Below are positions 11,403 through 22,582 of a stretch of DNA of 64,000 nt, one piece after another; the stretch's first letter is position 1; each line of letters starts with the position of its first letter. Source of the stretch: Prostheceraeus crozeri (lineage: Eukaryota; Platyhelminthes; Polycladida; Euryleptidae); assembly GCA_907163375.1 (NCBI GenBank), contig CAJQUW010001420.1, positions 1,279,930-1,343,929 of the forward strand. The letters run 5' to 3'. Below the pieces are notes generated by a model. It worked only from the letters and a program-made list of their open reading frames with translations. It was not told the DNA's origin and did no database searches. The position numbers were made by a program, and so were the translations under genes.

Positions 11403-12553
11403 CTATCCCGACATGGTCAGTAATTCTTAAATCTCGTTACACTGCATTATCACATCATGAATGTTCACCACATTCTCGGTCTTGTATTTTATGTTCCCAA
11501 TAATGAGCAATATCAAAAGTCACTTGTATGCCATTTGAAATTGTAATTGCTTTGCATCGGAAAATACTTTTATATAACTGACAAGGTTATGAGCAAAAGT
11601 TCTCAATGAAAATCTCGCGCTACAAAAATGTAAATGCTAAAAATATTTCAGTGCTATGATTCCATTTTGAGCACAAAAGTGATTCACTATCAAAACAAAC
11701 ACTACAAAATGTCATGTGCACAAGAGAGCTGCTTTACATATTTATTAACAAGAAATCCCGCACAACAAGCTATTTTCCACTCATGGTTTCAGGATATCAG
11801 TTCTTAGACATGATTGAATTTCCTTTAAATTGTCTGTAGTTGCTTTAACTTTCCTTCTACTATTGTTGCCATGGAGCATCAGCATCAAGTTTGAAATAAC
11901 AAAATATAATAAATTACCAACTTTCCGTTCGCAACGATAAACTTCTATTTTCTTATGATATAATAGTATTATCAAATAGCTATTTTGTCTTAATTATTAA
12001 TCTATCAAAAAATTGATATGACAAGTATAATTCGAGATGTTTTCACTTGAAAATGAAACTGAAGTGCTGTAAAAGCTAGTAATTGATGGACGATCAAGTC
12101 TCTTCAAATGAATTATTAGAAAAGACTTGATGCTTCACATTTTCGAATCAGGCCGAGGGCAGTGTGAATTTTGCAATCGTAGTTAGTGCGGTTATATGAC
12201 ATATTAACATTACTTATTGATTTTTCACTACTTCAATCACATTCATCAGCTTAATTGATATGTCGAGATTTATAATTTTTTTAGTTTTTACATTGTGGAT
12301 GAAATAGCGTTGTTTTGGAACCTTATTCCGTTATGTCGTTCCTTCTTCTCCGTTTGACTTACCATTCCTGTCAATCTCCAGCTCCGATGTATAGTCAACA
12401 AAGAAGGACGAAGCACTGATCATACATCTTAAATTTTCAAATTGTTAATCCATTTTTCACTGCTAATAGATGGATTCAAAGCCATTGCAAATGTACATCA
12501 ACAAAGAAGACCTCAGACTTTGACTTGCCTTCCTAGCTTGACACAGAACATAG
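11403..12553. other. AT-rich stretch, nothing recognised
   Basis: No open frame over about 65 codons with family resemblance, and no repeat recognised. Confidence 0.4.
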
Positions 12554-12986
12554 GGTACTTCTATTCTTACTAACGGTGAACTCCCCACATTTTTCAAGTT
12601 TTCCAAAATAATCAAATTTCGCCAGTTAGTCACATGGGGTCCAGAATAGACTTGATCTGTCACTGAGTGACACTACAGCACGACTGAGAAGTCTTACTTG
12701 AACCCTGGGATGAAGGATTGGTCCCTTGGATACTCAGTTAGAATACAAGGTTCAGCTGTGATCATGAACCTCGTGGCATTGTTGTCTACAGACAAATGAC
12801 GAGCAGAATTGTCTAATCCTGAGGCTGTAAATGTTCTACAAGTCAGATAAGAGGAGTTCTACAAACTCAACGCGCTAGTGAGACGGCCCATAGGAGCAAG
12901 AGAAGATCGTTGACAATGCAACACTTCCGGGTGTCAACAACAGAAATGTGAGAAATATGACAGAATGTAAAAAGAATAGAAGTACC
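12554..12986 (+). repeat. 433-bp inverted-repeat element, unit 1
   Basis: The unit begins GGTACTTCTATTCTT and ends with the reverse, AAGAATAGAAGTACC. The whole unit recurs in reverse complement at 13130-13549. Shared internal words are CCTTGGATACTCA, TTAGAATACAAG and GGCATTGTTGTCTACA. Its 15-bp perfect termini and lack of coding sequence suggest a MITE. No target duplication was identified. Confidence 0.75.
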
Positions 12987-13129
12987 GAACATTGAATATC
13001 TTTCTACGGTATATAACAAGAGCAACCGAATGCATGATATGAATGAATCAATGCTTCAGAACTTTAGTCGTTTTCATTTATTATAAGTGATGAGTTCGAC
13101 AATCAACTCAAGTCACGAGGATGACAATC

Positions 13130-13549
13130 GGTACTTCTACTTCCCTCCCCTACAATTTTGTTGTTGAAACCCTCGAGTATTGCATTGTAAGCGATCTTCT
13201 CTTAAGTGAGACCTAAGTGCAGACTCACCGTCGCAAAAGCGTCGAGTGTGTAAAATTCCTCTGGTTTGTAGAAAATTCACAGCACTTGCTTTGCCGTTCA
13301 TTGTGGCTGCAGTGTAGACAACAATTCCACGAAGTTAATGATCACAGCACAGCTGTATCTTGTATTCTAATTGAGTATCCAAGGTACCACTCCCTTATCC
13401 CACTGGTTAAGTGAGATTTCTCAATGGTATTGTGCTATCATTCAGTGATAGATCAAGTCTATTATAAATCCAATATGACTAAGCTTGACGAAATCCGATG
13501 AATTTGGAAACATTGGAAAATGTGGTGGTGGGTAAAGAATAGAAGTACC
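13130..13549 (-). repeat. 420-bp inverted-repeat element, unit 2 (reversed copy of unit 1)
   Basis: Reverse complement of 12554-12986 along essentially its full length, roughly 80% by eye with small indels. It carries the same terminal GGTACTTCTA...TAGAAGTACC. A 143-bp spacer separates it from unit 1, so transcription through both would give a long imperfect hairpin RNA. Confidence 0.75.
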
Positions 13550-14136
13550 TGACAATTTATCGAATTTTAGTGGTCGCAGCGTCCTGATATTAGACATTGT
13601 CAATTTCCGCTCCTGTATAACTTACTTATTCCAAATCTTTCAAAATTCATCTGAGAAATTTACTTAATGCAATGAGATACTAATTTCAAGTTGAAGGACT
13701 TAATAAGAGCAATAACTCAATCATCCGATATTGAGCTTATAGAGGTATAGATGTATAGTGTGTTGTCTGAAGTGCAATTAAAATAAATTGAGAAACATCC
13801 TAGAAGGATAAACAGTAGTCAAACCTGGACAAATAGTGGTTGATATTTACTTTTCTCTTTGAATAAACGGATGAGAATAAAACTCTGCTTTCTAGCAATT
13901 TCCTTCACATGATAAAAAACGAAAAACTCCTGCACTTTTTGCTGACGGAAATTGCATTTTGCTATTCATTGCAGTTTCAAGTCAGATTCCAACAACTTTC
14001 TCATGAGCGGAAATGTGGAAAAAGTGATCTAGAAATTTCTTAAATTTGAAATGAGCTCACGGTGAACTTCAACAAATTTAGGTGTACAAGAACTTTCTTA
14101 TTTGAATAACCATGGAATTATTTTTTCTGTTTACAG
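13550..14136. other. No gene recognised upstream of the zinc-finger exons
   Basis: No upstream exon of the 14.14-kb gene could be identified with confidence. The sequence is AT-rich with short frames only. Confidence 0.4.
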
Positions 14137-14437
14137 GCTAATCAAAGAAGTAGACCTAAAGGACAAACACGGAAGAAGAGAAAAGTCCCACTACAAACCA
14201 GAAATTCATCTGTAAGTTTTGTGACCAATCTCTTGATGATCCATATGGATTTTTCCTCTTTCTTTGTAGAATTACGTGGACACAGAATGCATGTTCTGTG
14301 GATTGCTGTGTTCTGAATCCAGTGAGAATTGGATACAATGTTGCCGTTGTCTTAATTGGGCACACGAAGAATGCACAGCATACGAGAGCGGGTCAAACAA
14401 CATCTGTGACATTTGCGAAAATACCTTTGATGCGTGA
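14137..14437 (+). CDS. Two terminal exons of a PHD-like zinc-finger protein (possibly pogo-like transposase)
   Basis: Exon 14137-14211 follows a polypyrimidine tract and TTACAG, and ends at GTAAGT. A 58-bp intron (14212-14269) ends in TTCTTTGTAG. Exon 14270-14437 ends at a TGA. The frame is continuous across the phase-0 intron. The first exon is basic (TRKKRKVPLQTR). The second encodes a compact C4HC3 finger: CMFC, a Trp then CCRC, WAHEEC, and CDIC near the end. Such fingers close many pogo-like DDE transposases and some chromatin proteins. Upstream exons were not found. TIR-like words at 14.60-14.81 kb hint at a transposon, but a host gene is possible. Confidence 0.6.
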
Positions 14438-14599
14438 ATCCTTCGATACTTTTCTTTTATATTTCATACTTTAAGTTGAAAGAAACTGTTCATGAGTTTG
14501 CATGAGTTTGCATTGTTAATCATTTTTTGATCGGTTTATTGCTTCAAAAGCGTTATTAAGAAAAATAACATTAAGAAATGCGCTTATTTTTTATGAACC

Positions 14600-14815
14600 G
14601 TCATGCCCAGACATACCGGGCAAAATGGGTCAAGCAGTCAAATTGCTAATTTGTATCTTATCTTATTTTCTTTTAGAGGAGCACACTATTAATGGAGTTT
14701 ATATGAAAATTAGGATATTTATAAAACTAAATCAAATAAAAGCACCAGCGTTGACAATCATCAAAATATAAAAACAGCACTCTGAGGTTAAGTGACCCGC
14801 TTTGCCTGGGCTTCC
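14600..14815. repeat. Inverted-repeat words downstream of the zinc-finger exons
   Basis: The left side reads CCCAGACATACCGGGC followed by AAAATGGGTCA. The right side, reversed, reads CCCAGGCAAAGCGGGTCA. The inverted match is imperfect, about 18 bp. It may be a small non-autonomous element or the end of the element that carried the zinc-finger exons. No target duplication is obvious. Confidence 0.35.
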
Positions 14816-15787
14816 CCTAGCACCTTCATACAGCTGTAAGGTGTTGCAATGTTCTGCGACATTGTAGTTCGTTTTGAGGTCAAAATTTGATCAAAATTTT
14901 GAGTGTCCTGCATGCTCCCTCATGTTTCGAAAAATGTCAAAATGGACGCGAAATATTTCTACTTAGTGTTTGACAAATGACTCTCCTAAATTATTTTAAT
15001 GTGATTGTAATTCAAGCCAGTGATTATTCTAAATTATCATAAATTTGTATAGATTTATCAAAATATGTAGAAATCCAATAGATTCAATATGTCGACTTTG
15101 CAGCCTGCCGGATAACCCATCATGCGAAATGCAATTAAGATTTTAATGTGTCTGTAATTCCACAATATTTTGCGGAAATTGAGATGATCAAAACTTTTGA
15201 TTCTTCCTTTCTACGCTCCATGCGTTAGATATTTTCATGTAGGCAAGAGCATGTTCATGATCAATGCCATGAAGTTGCCAAGAAGGTGAGCTTTTAGTTA
15301 GCTATACGCGAGTTGTAATATTATCGTGTGCGGTACTTCTGTGTTCTAAACATTGCAAATGCAAAACTGACATGATATGTCAAAATTTTGCCCAACTAGG
15401 AATATTTGAAGTCACAATCTGTGTGATGACACGTCATCATGGCTCGTATTTATTCAACAATTTTTGGTGTGCCACACTAAATGTTCGGGCATCAATTAAT
15501 TTCATCATTGAAATGGCTATAATGTCTAATAGAGCGCCGTCACATCTTAAGGCAGCGTGTCAAGTGAACTCTTGCCTTACCTGACAATTCGAGCCGGCTC
15601 GCGAAAACTCGGATGTGTATATAGTTTTTAGCAATAAAGTGGAAATACTTTTAGCAGCAAACTTATTCTTGGGGAGACGAGACAAATTGGTGTGATATCC
15701 ACAATGAAATAAGTTAGCATAATTTCAATTAAATTTTAGCTATTCGATTACTCGATGCTGATACTATTCTCTAAGTAGCATCACAAG
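14816..15787. other. No gene recognised, 3' flank of the RGS9-anchor-like gene
   Basis: Short frames only. This interval should contain the 3' untranslated region of the minus-strand gene at 15788; no decisive poly(A) site was identified. Confidence 0.4.
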
Positions 15788-16654
15788 TCATCGCAAATAG
15801 ATGGCAAGAAGAGGTACTACGATGGCAATTATGACAACACAAGCAAACAAAATTGAAATGACGATCTTCAGGCGTTTTGAAATTTGACATCTCGTCTTTT
15901 GTATTACTTTTAAAGAACACAATTCTGGGTCGGTGGAAATCGGTGCAACCACTGCAGTTGGAATGTTGATGCTAAGATTCCAATTACCTGTTGTTTCTTG
16001 TAAAACACTGTTATCTGATCCTATCGACTGCCGATGTTCATTCAGCTGACTTGCTTTTCTTTGCTCAATTTCAGCAGCATCAGTCAATGCAAGCCAAGGA
16101 GTTGCGGCAACTTGCACTGAGTTTTGAAGAGAGCACAGAACAGTTCCGACTTCACGATGCTCTTGTCTTAATTCTTCAAAATCTGCCAGCAAATCTGCGT
16201 TTTCTGTGTCTTCTCCACCAAGCATAGAAACCCGTCGAGACGTATGCATAGATGATGGCAGACTTCTGTTTATATTGAAATGAAACTTTGATTTGTCCTC
16301 TGTGCCCACGTGAATTGAGTTTTTCAGCCTCATCGAAGTTTGTAAAATTCGAATAGTACGAGTCAGACGAGTCATAAAAGACTCTAGTATCGAAGCAAAG
16401 AGAAAGAAGAGACGTGGCTCACACACATTGTTATCCACTGTTGAATCGTCACCGCTTTTGTCTACACCAAACTTCAGTAAATTCACTGACACATCACGAA
16501 TATTGACCAATATTCGACGTCTGGCAATCCTAAGGTCAACTCGTAAAGACTGAGAGTCAACAATTGTTGCCACTTGCAAGAGAACATAATCAAGTCTTGC
16601 CACATCGTTGCTCAGGTGCTTCAACAAATCCTCCACTCGCTTCGGGTCGGCCAT
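15788..16654 (-). CDS. RGS9-anchor / R7-binding-protein-like tail-anchored protein
   Basis: The frame gives 288 residues from the Met at 16654. It stays open upstream to a Met at 16888 (366 residues). I prefer 16654 because its context (CCCATGGCC) is strong and MADPKRVEDLLKHLSNDVARL lines up with the start of vertebrate RGS9BP. The first half is helical, with VATIVDSQSLRVDLRIARRR resembling the SxDSxxLRxEL region of that family. A second helical block contains LLADFEELRQEHREVG. The C-terminus is basic, then one hydrophobic segment (IVISILFACVVIIAIVVPLL) and a few residues, so tail-anchored and SNARE-like. Family members hold R7-type RGS proteins with Gbeta5 at membranes and speed G-protein shut-off, notably in photoreceptors. 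Assignment rests on motif pattern and topology. Another syntaxin-like protein is the main alternative. Confidence 0.6.
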   Translation of the reverse strand: MADPKRVEDLLKHLSNDVARLDYVLLQVATIVDSQSLRVDLRIARRRILVNIRDVSVNLLKFGVDKSGDDSTVDNNVCEPRLFFLFASILESFMTRLTRTIRILQTSMRLKNSIHVGTEDKSKFHFNINRSLPSSMHTSRRVSMLGGEDTENADLLADFEELRQEHREVGTVLCSLQNSVQVAATPWLALTDAAEIEQRKASQLNEHRQSIGSDNSVLQETTGNWNLSINIPTAVVAPISTDPELCSLKVIQKTRCQISKRLKIVISILFACVVIIAIVVPLLAIYLR

Positions 16655-18147
16655 GGGTTGGCATATTGTCGGCACATTGACTGAATGGCAGCTTGACTTC
16701 GGCCCATGGCCCTTGGAAGGGCCGTTTTGCGGAGTCCGTGAGGGATCCAGCGAGAGACGAAATATACGGGACCATTGAGTTTTGAGTCGACGTCCGCGGT
16801 TTAATTCAGCTGTGTTGTCTGCTTCGTTGCCCCTCACAACAGCGTGTTCCCGATACGCTGACAATTTCTTTCGAATGACTTTCGCCATCGCAACTTGCTG
16901 AAGAGAGGAATAGAGACGAAGTTTGTGTAATTTAACAAGTGGCCACTAAGGAAGCCGCAACGGAATGCTAAAGAAGGAATCTTTGAGATATCACGACAAA
17001 AATCAAAAATAAGATGAGTTAACGGCGAAAATGATATGCAATAATTTGATAGAAAGTCAGAAATGGTTAGCACACAATTTGACTCTCAGAAACGTCACGT
17101 TGATAATCGCAGTGAGTACTTACAACATCCTCCAAATGACAAAATGATCTCAATGAATGCTTGAGGCACGCCTGTGAATTCTTCCTGTGTTTCTCTCACT
17201 TTAATGGGAATATGCATGTATAATCTAAGATTTTCAACATAATCGATAGAATAGCCACGTGCAAAAGTAAGCAATTGCAACTTAACAATGCAAAATGTCA
17301 CACTGAGTTAAATATAATTGAGGCAATTTTAGATTATTGCACTTAAGAATTTTAGCCCAGACACATATGAGGATTAATTGCGCCGCACGTTCACAACTAA
17401 TGATGTTAAGAGAGGAAACTTGCATGATGTATAGAAATGAAAAATTGAAGAAAAGACAGGTGTTGTGTTTTCCATCATAAGTCAGAGAAGATGCTATTTT
17501 TACAGAATAACATTTGCGTCATATTGAAACCTAAGAAAATTTGGCAGCAGTGCATTTACTTATTTAGATGCAAAATGAAAAGTTGAATTTGCAACGCTAA
17601 TGAAACAATTTCAGATGCTTGTAGTCTATTACTACCTATTTTAATTTTGATTAGTGAAATAAAGATCTTGATCCTATTATATGATTGCAATTTCACGCAT
17701 TTGTCTTGAGCCATTAATTAAATTAAATGCTTGTTCGTTGTAGTCATTGAGAGAATTTACCTTCACAAAACGAAAATCCAAAAACTCTCACCTTCAATGA
17801 TGATACTGAATTAAACAACCAATCAACCAAACGATATCAGTAGATCGTCACTGTCGCGTCAATATCGCACATGTGCTTTTTAGGGACGGTGGTAATACCT
17901 ACTATATACATTTTTAGCAATATCCGTTTTTTCAATGAAAGTTATATCGATGCTCATCCGGATCATGTGTCAAAATTTCGGTGGTTAATAGGGCCTAAAT
18001 CCTAGGGAAAAATCACTCAGTAGTTTGGCCCTACACTGTCAAAGCATGTGCTTACTTTTGGTTAGCACCTCACCTGTGAATTCTTGGTTAATATCGCATA
18101 TGTGCTTAGCAAGTAATATATCACATGTGCATTACCAATATTATATA
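16655..18147. other. Possible upstream exons of minus-strand gene, otherwise unassigned
   Basis: The minus-strand frame at 17124-17285 reads a plausible exon ending IEIILSFGGC, directly before GTAAGTACT at 17123-17115. It has no recognised family. It could be an upstream exon of the 15.8-kb gene or chance. The 78 codons above the preferred Met of that gene (16655-16888) may be an in-frame extension or untranslated leader. The rest holds nothing recognised. Confidence 0.25.
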
Positions 18148-18576
18148 CACTGTAAACCGCTGACTGATAACTGACGGACATCAATCCTACAAAATCTGTT
18201 TTGTCGGTCATTGTTAGTTCTTGTAGGCTGATTGCCACTGCATGAACACCTACAATATCTGACAAAAAGCGACAAAATGAGTAGTAATGAATTATAGCTC
18301 TGATTTTATCAAAAATGTAGGTAATTGATTAAATTATGTCAAAATAAATCATGGTTTTGCCACACAATAATACAGATTGCCAAAAAGTCAAGCAATCACT
18401 AATCGAAAATATCAATCAATATTCAACAGGTTTTGTTTGCATACAAAACATCTGTTTCAATGTCTGTGGAGAACCCACAAATTCGTCGGATATCACTGGA
18501 TATTGGAGGTGACAATCGTCGGTTGATTTTGTTAGTAATTTTGTAGGACAATATTGTCGGTCTATGGTTTACAGTG
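18148..18576. mobile_element. CACTG-ended non-autonomous DNA transposon, 429 bp
   Basis: The ends are CACTGTAAACC on the left and its reverse GGTTTACAGTG on the right, with TA on each side (18146-18147 and 18577-18578). Subterminal words such as CCTACAAAAT recur near both ends. No coding sequence is seen. CACTG termini suggest an EnSpm/CACTA-like or related family; the superfamily is not proven. Related termini occur at 51015-52013 and 43850-44075. Confidence 0.65.
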
Positions 18577-19989
18577 TACAATTGCAGCCCTTTCATGGAC
18601 TCAATTCATATTTCAAATATCTGGTCGATGGCAAGGCACAGGTCTGAGTGTTTATATTTTCGGTAAGTAGCCTACTGCAGTCTACAGACACTGTTTTGCT
18701 TCCTCTGAAAAGTTTATAATTTGACACATAGTAAGTATTAACCAATTACCTTGAAATCACATATCGGATAATATCGCGACACAACGAATTATTTTAATAA
18801 ATCAGATGATGAAGCTAATTTTGTACAGAAGCACATAGAAGAGGAAACTGTGTTCTCATGGTCTCGTTTGTTCTCCTTTGTCAAATGCAAAAGTACTGTA
18901 CAAAAATCAATTAACAAGGATAAAGCGGAATAAAACTTCAAATTACAGACCAATTCACGCAATCGGCACCGCAGAGAGCAGACAAGATCATAAGACTTTA
19001 AATTTAAGTATAGGCAGCTAGGAAGATCTTAAGATAGAATAAAAATTTAGGACAATGAGATCTCAGAAATCTCGGGATTGATGTCTGTGATATTTCCATT
19101 AGAATGAGATTTTCTGACATCACATTTTCGGCCGATGAGCATCTTTGGTCGCATCAAAATATAAGTAGCATCCTGTCATATTGACTAAAGGCAATTTTAG
19201 CAATTATAGCCAATTGCGGAAGGCAATTTTTAATTGAAATTGACTTTTTTCATTCAACACATGGACACTGAGATGATGATTCATCGTGGCTTGCTTGTTA
19301 TGAAGCCTAAATTAATACCGAATAAAAATCAACTCAGATTTGATGATGAATTTACGATTCATATGCAGGCCTATTACAGATACACAAAAGCAAAAAATGC
19401 AAAACAATATGAACAAGAAAAGCTCATTGTAATTTTCACGAATGAAATTTCGACGACTAGCCGTGAACAATTACCTCTAAAAAACGTCAATGCACTTTAA
19501 AATGTTTCTTCAAATAAAAATTCGTCCGCAGTTCTAATGGCCAGCTACATGTAAGCTAAGTAGCCTACCTTCCATATCCTCTATTCATAAATGTGCTGCC
19601 GTGCATGCCCTTTCCGTTCACAACTTTACGTGTAATTCTCACGAATCTCTTAGAGCCATGAGATACCTTGAAAATTTCAAATTCTTGGATGAATTTTCAC
19701 GTATTTGACAACGCTATAATTTAAATGTATCAAGTAATGATTTCTCATTTCTATCCACGTGTCGTTGTAAATTGCATTTATGAAAGGGGAATGAAAATTA
19801 GTCACTTGGGATTTGATAGTCATAATGCGCCACAAATGAAACAGTAAATCAAGAAAGACTAACTGAAATTTAACTGAAATATAAAAGCGGTTTGAACAAT
19901 ACGAAAGTTAATTAATAATGAAGAAATGAGAAATAATCTTGCAAACCTGGGAATAGCCTATTCCCATTTTATCAATTTTCAAACCAGTG
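18577..19989. other. No gene recognised
   Basis: AT-rich. An 88-codon frame at 19234-19500 (plus) has no family resemblance. No repeat recognised. Confidence 0.4.
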
Positions 19990-19999
19990 AATGTTGATC

Positions 20000-20725
20000 T
20001 CAGCGGTAGGAGTAAGTGCGTAAATTTATTGCAGTCACCATAGAATAGTGATTAATATTTTCCGGTTTTTCTGTGGAAAATTTTTGTGATATAATTTGTA
20101 CGCTTACTACCACAGTCGAGGAAGCTATGCACCAATAAAGTTGGTCTAAAACTCTAGCGATTTCATCATTATTTCGATTAAAACGGTTGCTCAAAGCGAT
20201 GCGAATCCCTTCCGCTGATTTTAGAGCATTCCTTTGTTGCCAGTCAGTGGCGTCGCGTGCTCCCAGACCATAGGCCTTCGCTCGGCATTGAAATACTATT
20301 TCTATGCCAGACATTTTTATGTTACAACATTAATTTTCATAAACGATGAATTTTCCATAACAATTTCATGAACATTTTTTAAGGACGAGTGAATGTGCAC
20401 ATGAGAAGTTGATTGCTAATGTCGCTTAACCGCCTTGCTCAAGGAGCTCAGATTACTATATCCCCTCTCTATCCAGACCACATTTTCTCGAGATAAAAGG
20501 AGGCAAGGCCAGCAGTTTCTTGCGTTTCCCACGGTCGGTCAGGCACTCACTTGTTTGAAATTTTGATGCACTAAAATGTCTTGTATATCTTTTATTTCTT
20601 TCTCTGTGAGTACTTTCAGTTTTTATATCAGATGTTGGCCTACCTTGCTTGACGACTGTCATCTTTTCAGTATATTCCCTTCCGACGAAAGGCGTGGTTA
20701 TGAGCTCATCTACAGTACTAAACAT
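20000..20725 (-). pseudogene. TTF-type (DUF4371-like) hAT transposase remnant
   Basis: On the minus strand, HFSASKFQTSECLTDRGKRK (20640-20520) is followed, one frame over, by WPCLLLSRENVVWIERGYSN and LSSLSKAVKRH. This is the CWPCLLF...VW...GYSDL...RH pattern of the TTF-type zinc-finger region of hAT-like proteins. Downstream, QQRNALKSAEGIRIALSNRF and NRNNDEIARVLDQLYWCIA match the block that normally precedes LAxQxLAFRGH in DUF4371 proteins. Frame changes and at least one stop split the pieces, so it is a decayed transposase or derived gene. Assignment is from motif order only. Confidence 0.55.
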
Positions 20726-20856
20726 AGCGTCACATCAATCACGCAAAAGCAAATTATGGAATTCTACCGAATCTGGGTGCTCGAGTCAGATGCATTACTC
20801 TGCACTCATTACCCTGACACGCTGCGTCTCATAGAGATTCAACGGAAAAAGTTATA

Positions 20857-21538
20857 AACAGACGGATGGTTTGGCTATGAGGAGTCCATTAAATGTATCT
20901 TTTGCGAACATTTTCGTGGGATATCACGAGCGTCGTATTGTGACACAATTTCCGGAACTGTTATCTTATGTGAGATATATAGACGATACGTACGTGGTTC
21001 TACCTCATTCAAAGAAGGCAGAATTTCTCATTACCTTGAACAATCTCCATCCTAACTTGATATTCACAGAGGATGACGACAACCATTTCCTGGATGCATC
21101 CTTGGATGTATCACAGACTGGTATGGTGAAGACAGGAAGTCTACTTTTTCCGGCTTGTATACTAATTACAATTCCTTTTGCACAAAGCCTTACAAAATTA
21201 ATTTGGTGAGGACTCTCCTCATGAGATCCAGACGGATTTGTTCTCCTGAGTTTATTCTACCAGAAGAAGAATTCCTCCGCAAGACTCTTGTCAATAGTGG
21301 TTTCCCGGAATGGTCTATCAGGAAGCATTCTGCATCCGTGGTAAGAGCTCCAGTTCTCACCGCAAAGAAGAAACCTGTCTTCTTCTCTCTACCTTATTAT
21401 GGTCGCTGCAGTGAAGAGGAGGCTGCGCGTCAAGTGGTGAAGGCTATTGAGAGAGCCTACATGCATGTCAAGGCCATCTTTTTCTTCAAGACAAGTCGCC
21501 TCTCCAGTAATGGTCGCAAGGATCTACCAGGGCATCAA
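20857..21538 (+). mobile_element. Decayed second Penelope-like element fragment
   Basis: The plus strand reads TDGLAMRSPLNVSFANIF, then YVRYIDDTYVVLPHSKKAEF. These match the PLE RT core DGVAMGSPLxPxLANxF and YxRYVDDT. After a frame change near 21130 it continues YTNYNSFCTKPYKINLVRTL, RICSPEFILPEEEFLRKTLV and LPYYGRCSEEEA, up to the KDLP block. In other PLEs that block precedes the GIY-YIG nuclease, which is absent here. It differs clearly in sequence from the intact PLE at 26 kb, so it is another family. Its sequence stops at the border of the inverted repeat 21524-21912. Confidence 0.75.
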
Positions 21539-21912
21539 TAAACTATATACAAACCCTTTATGAACACAAAGGGGTGGACGGCTCAAAATATACAAGGCTT
21601 CTAAATGCGCAAGGAAGTGACATTGAAAGAACTGTGTAAAATAGAAAAATAAGACGGAAAAGAAAATCCTTTAAAATCATTACAATCATTACAATGATTA
21701 GAAGCCGCGAAAGCGCTCGCGATGGCATTATGCAGGCATGTAGTCGATTGTAATGATTTTAAAGGATTTTCTTTTCCGTCTTATTTTTCTATTTTACACA
21801 GTTCTTTTAACGTCACTTCCTTGCGGATTTTAGAAACCTTTATAATTTGAATCGTGCACCATCCCTTTGTGTTCATAAAGAGTTCGTATATAGTTAGTTG
21901 ATGCCGTGGTAG
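21524..21912. repeat. Imperfect inverted repeat, arms about 165 bp
   Basis: The left arm 21524-21687 and right arm 21745-21912 are reverse complements with scattered differences. Landmarks are ACTGTGTAAAATAGAAAAAT and its reverse, and AGACGGAAAAGAAAATCCTT and its reverse. The 57-bp spacer contains CGAAAGCGCTCGCGATG, which recurs at about 22045. The left arm begins where the Penelope-like fragment ends. It may be an inverted pseudo-LTR of that element (inference). Confidence 0.7.
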
Positions 21913-22569
21913 TCTTGATTGTCAACATTCTTTTGTGCCATCTTTCCGTCCCTCTGTGTCTTGAGTTTTACTCATTGCATCTAACTGTGTGCGCATTTCA
22001 CTGTGATGTCACTTATACTCGGCCGTATCGCATGATTAAAGACCTCGAAAGCGCTCGCGATGTCTGCATGTTTAAATAAATTTACATTGACGACTCTATT
22101 CCTTCAGAAAGACTGCTTTAACACGGCGTAGTACACATGTCCCTGTTTTATGCAGTATTGGATAGAATGAATGCATCACATATTTCATATTCATATTTGG
22201 CGAGTTACTCAAAAGTTGGCGAAGAACATATGAAGAACATTGAAGAACATATTTAAGATTCTATATTAGACGAATGACCTAATAGGAGTCAAAAGATATA
22301 AATGTAAAATCTAAAATGTAGTAAATGAGAAGTAACAACCTGTTTTGTGGACAATGACAAGATCTGCTTCCTTGACATTTTCGACCTGTTTAGGGGTAGA
22401 ATGGAACACTCTTGATCCATTATCATTCTCACAATGTTATTGAGGGCTACTATCTACGTCAGCCTCGAATATCCTGTGGTGTCTTTGCGAATAGTCATCG
22501 ATATATGCATCAGGAGGTGCTTCGGAAGAAATAATTCTCCCTCAAAGACTTCCTACGAAATCTGCAGCT
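21913..22569. other. Flank of the Penelope-like composite, no gene recognised
   Basis: Contains a second CGAAAGCGCTCGCGATG near 22045. Short frames only. The bases up to 22569 continue, after the composite, at 29037. Confidence 0.45.
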
Positions 22570-22582
22570 GATATCCGAAAAA
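22570..22582. repeat. Left 13-bp target-site duplication of Penelope-like composite
   Basis: GATATCCGAAAAA here and at 29024-29036. Outside the pair is unrelated flanking sequence; inside are the element ends. The duplication encloses all three PLE units. Confidence 0.88.
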
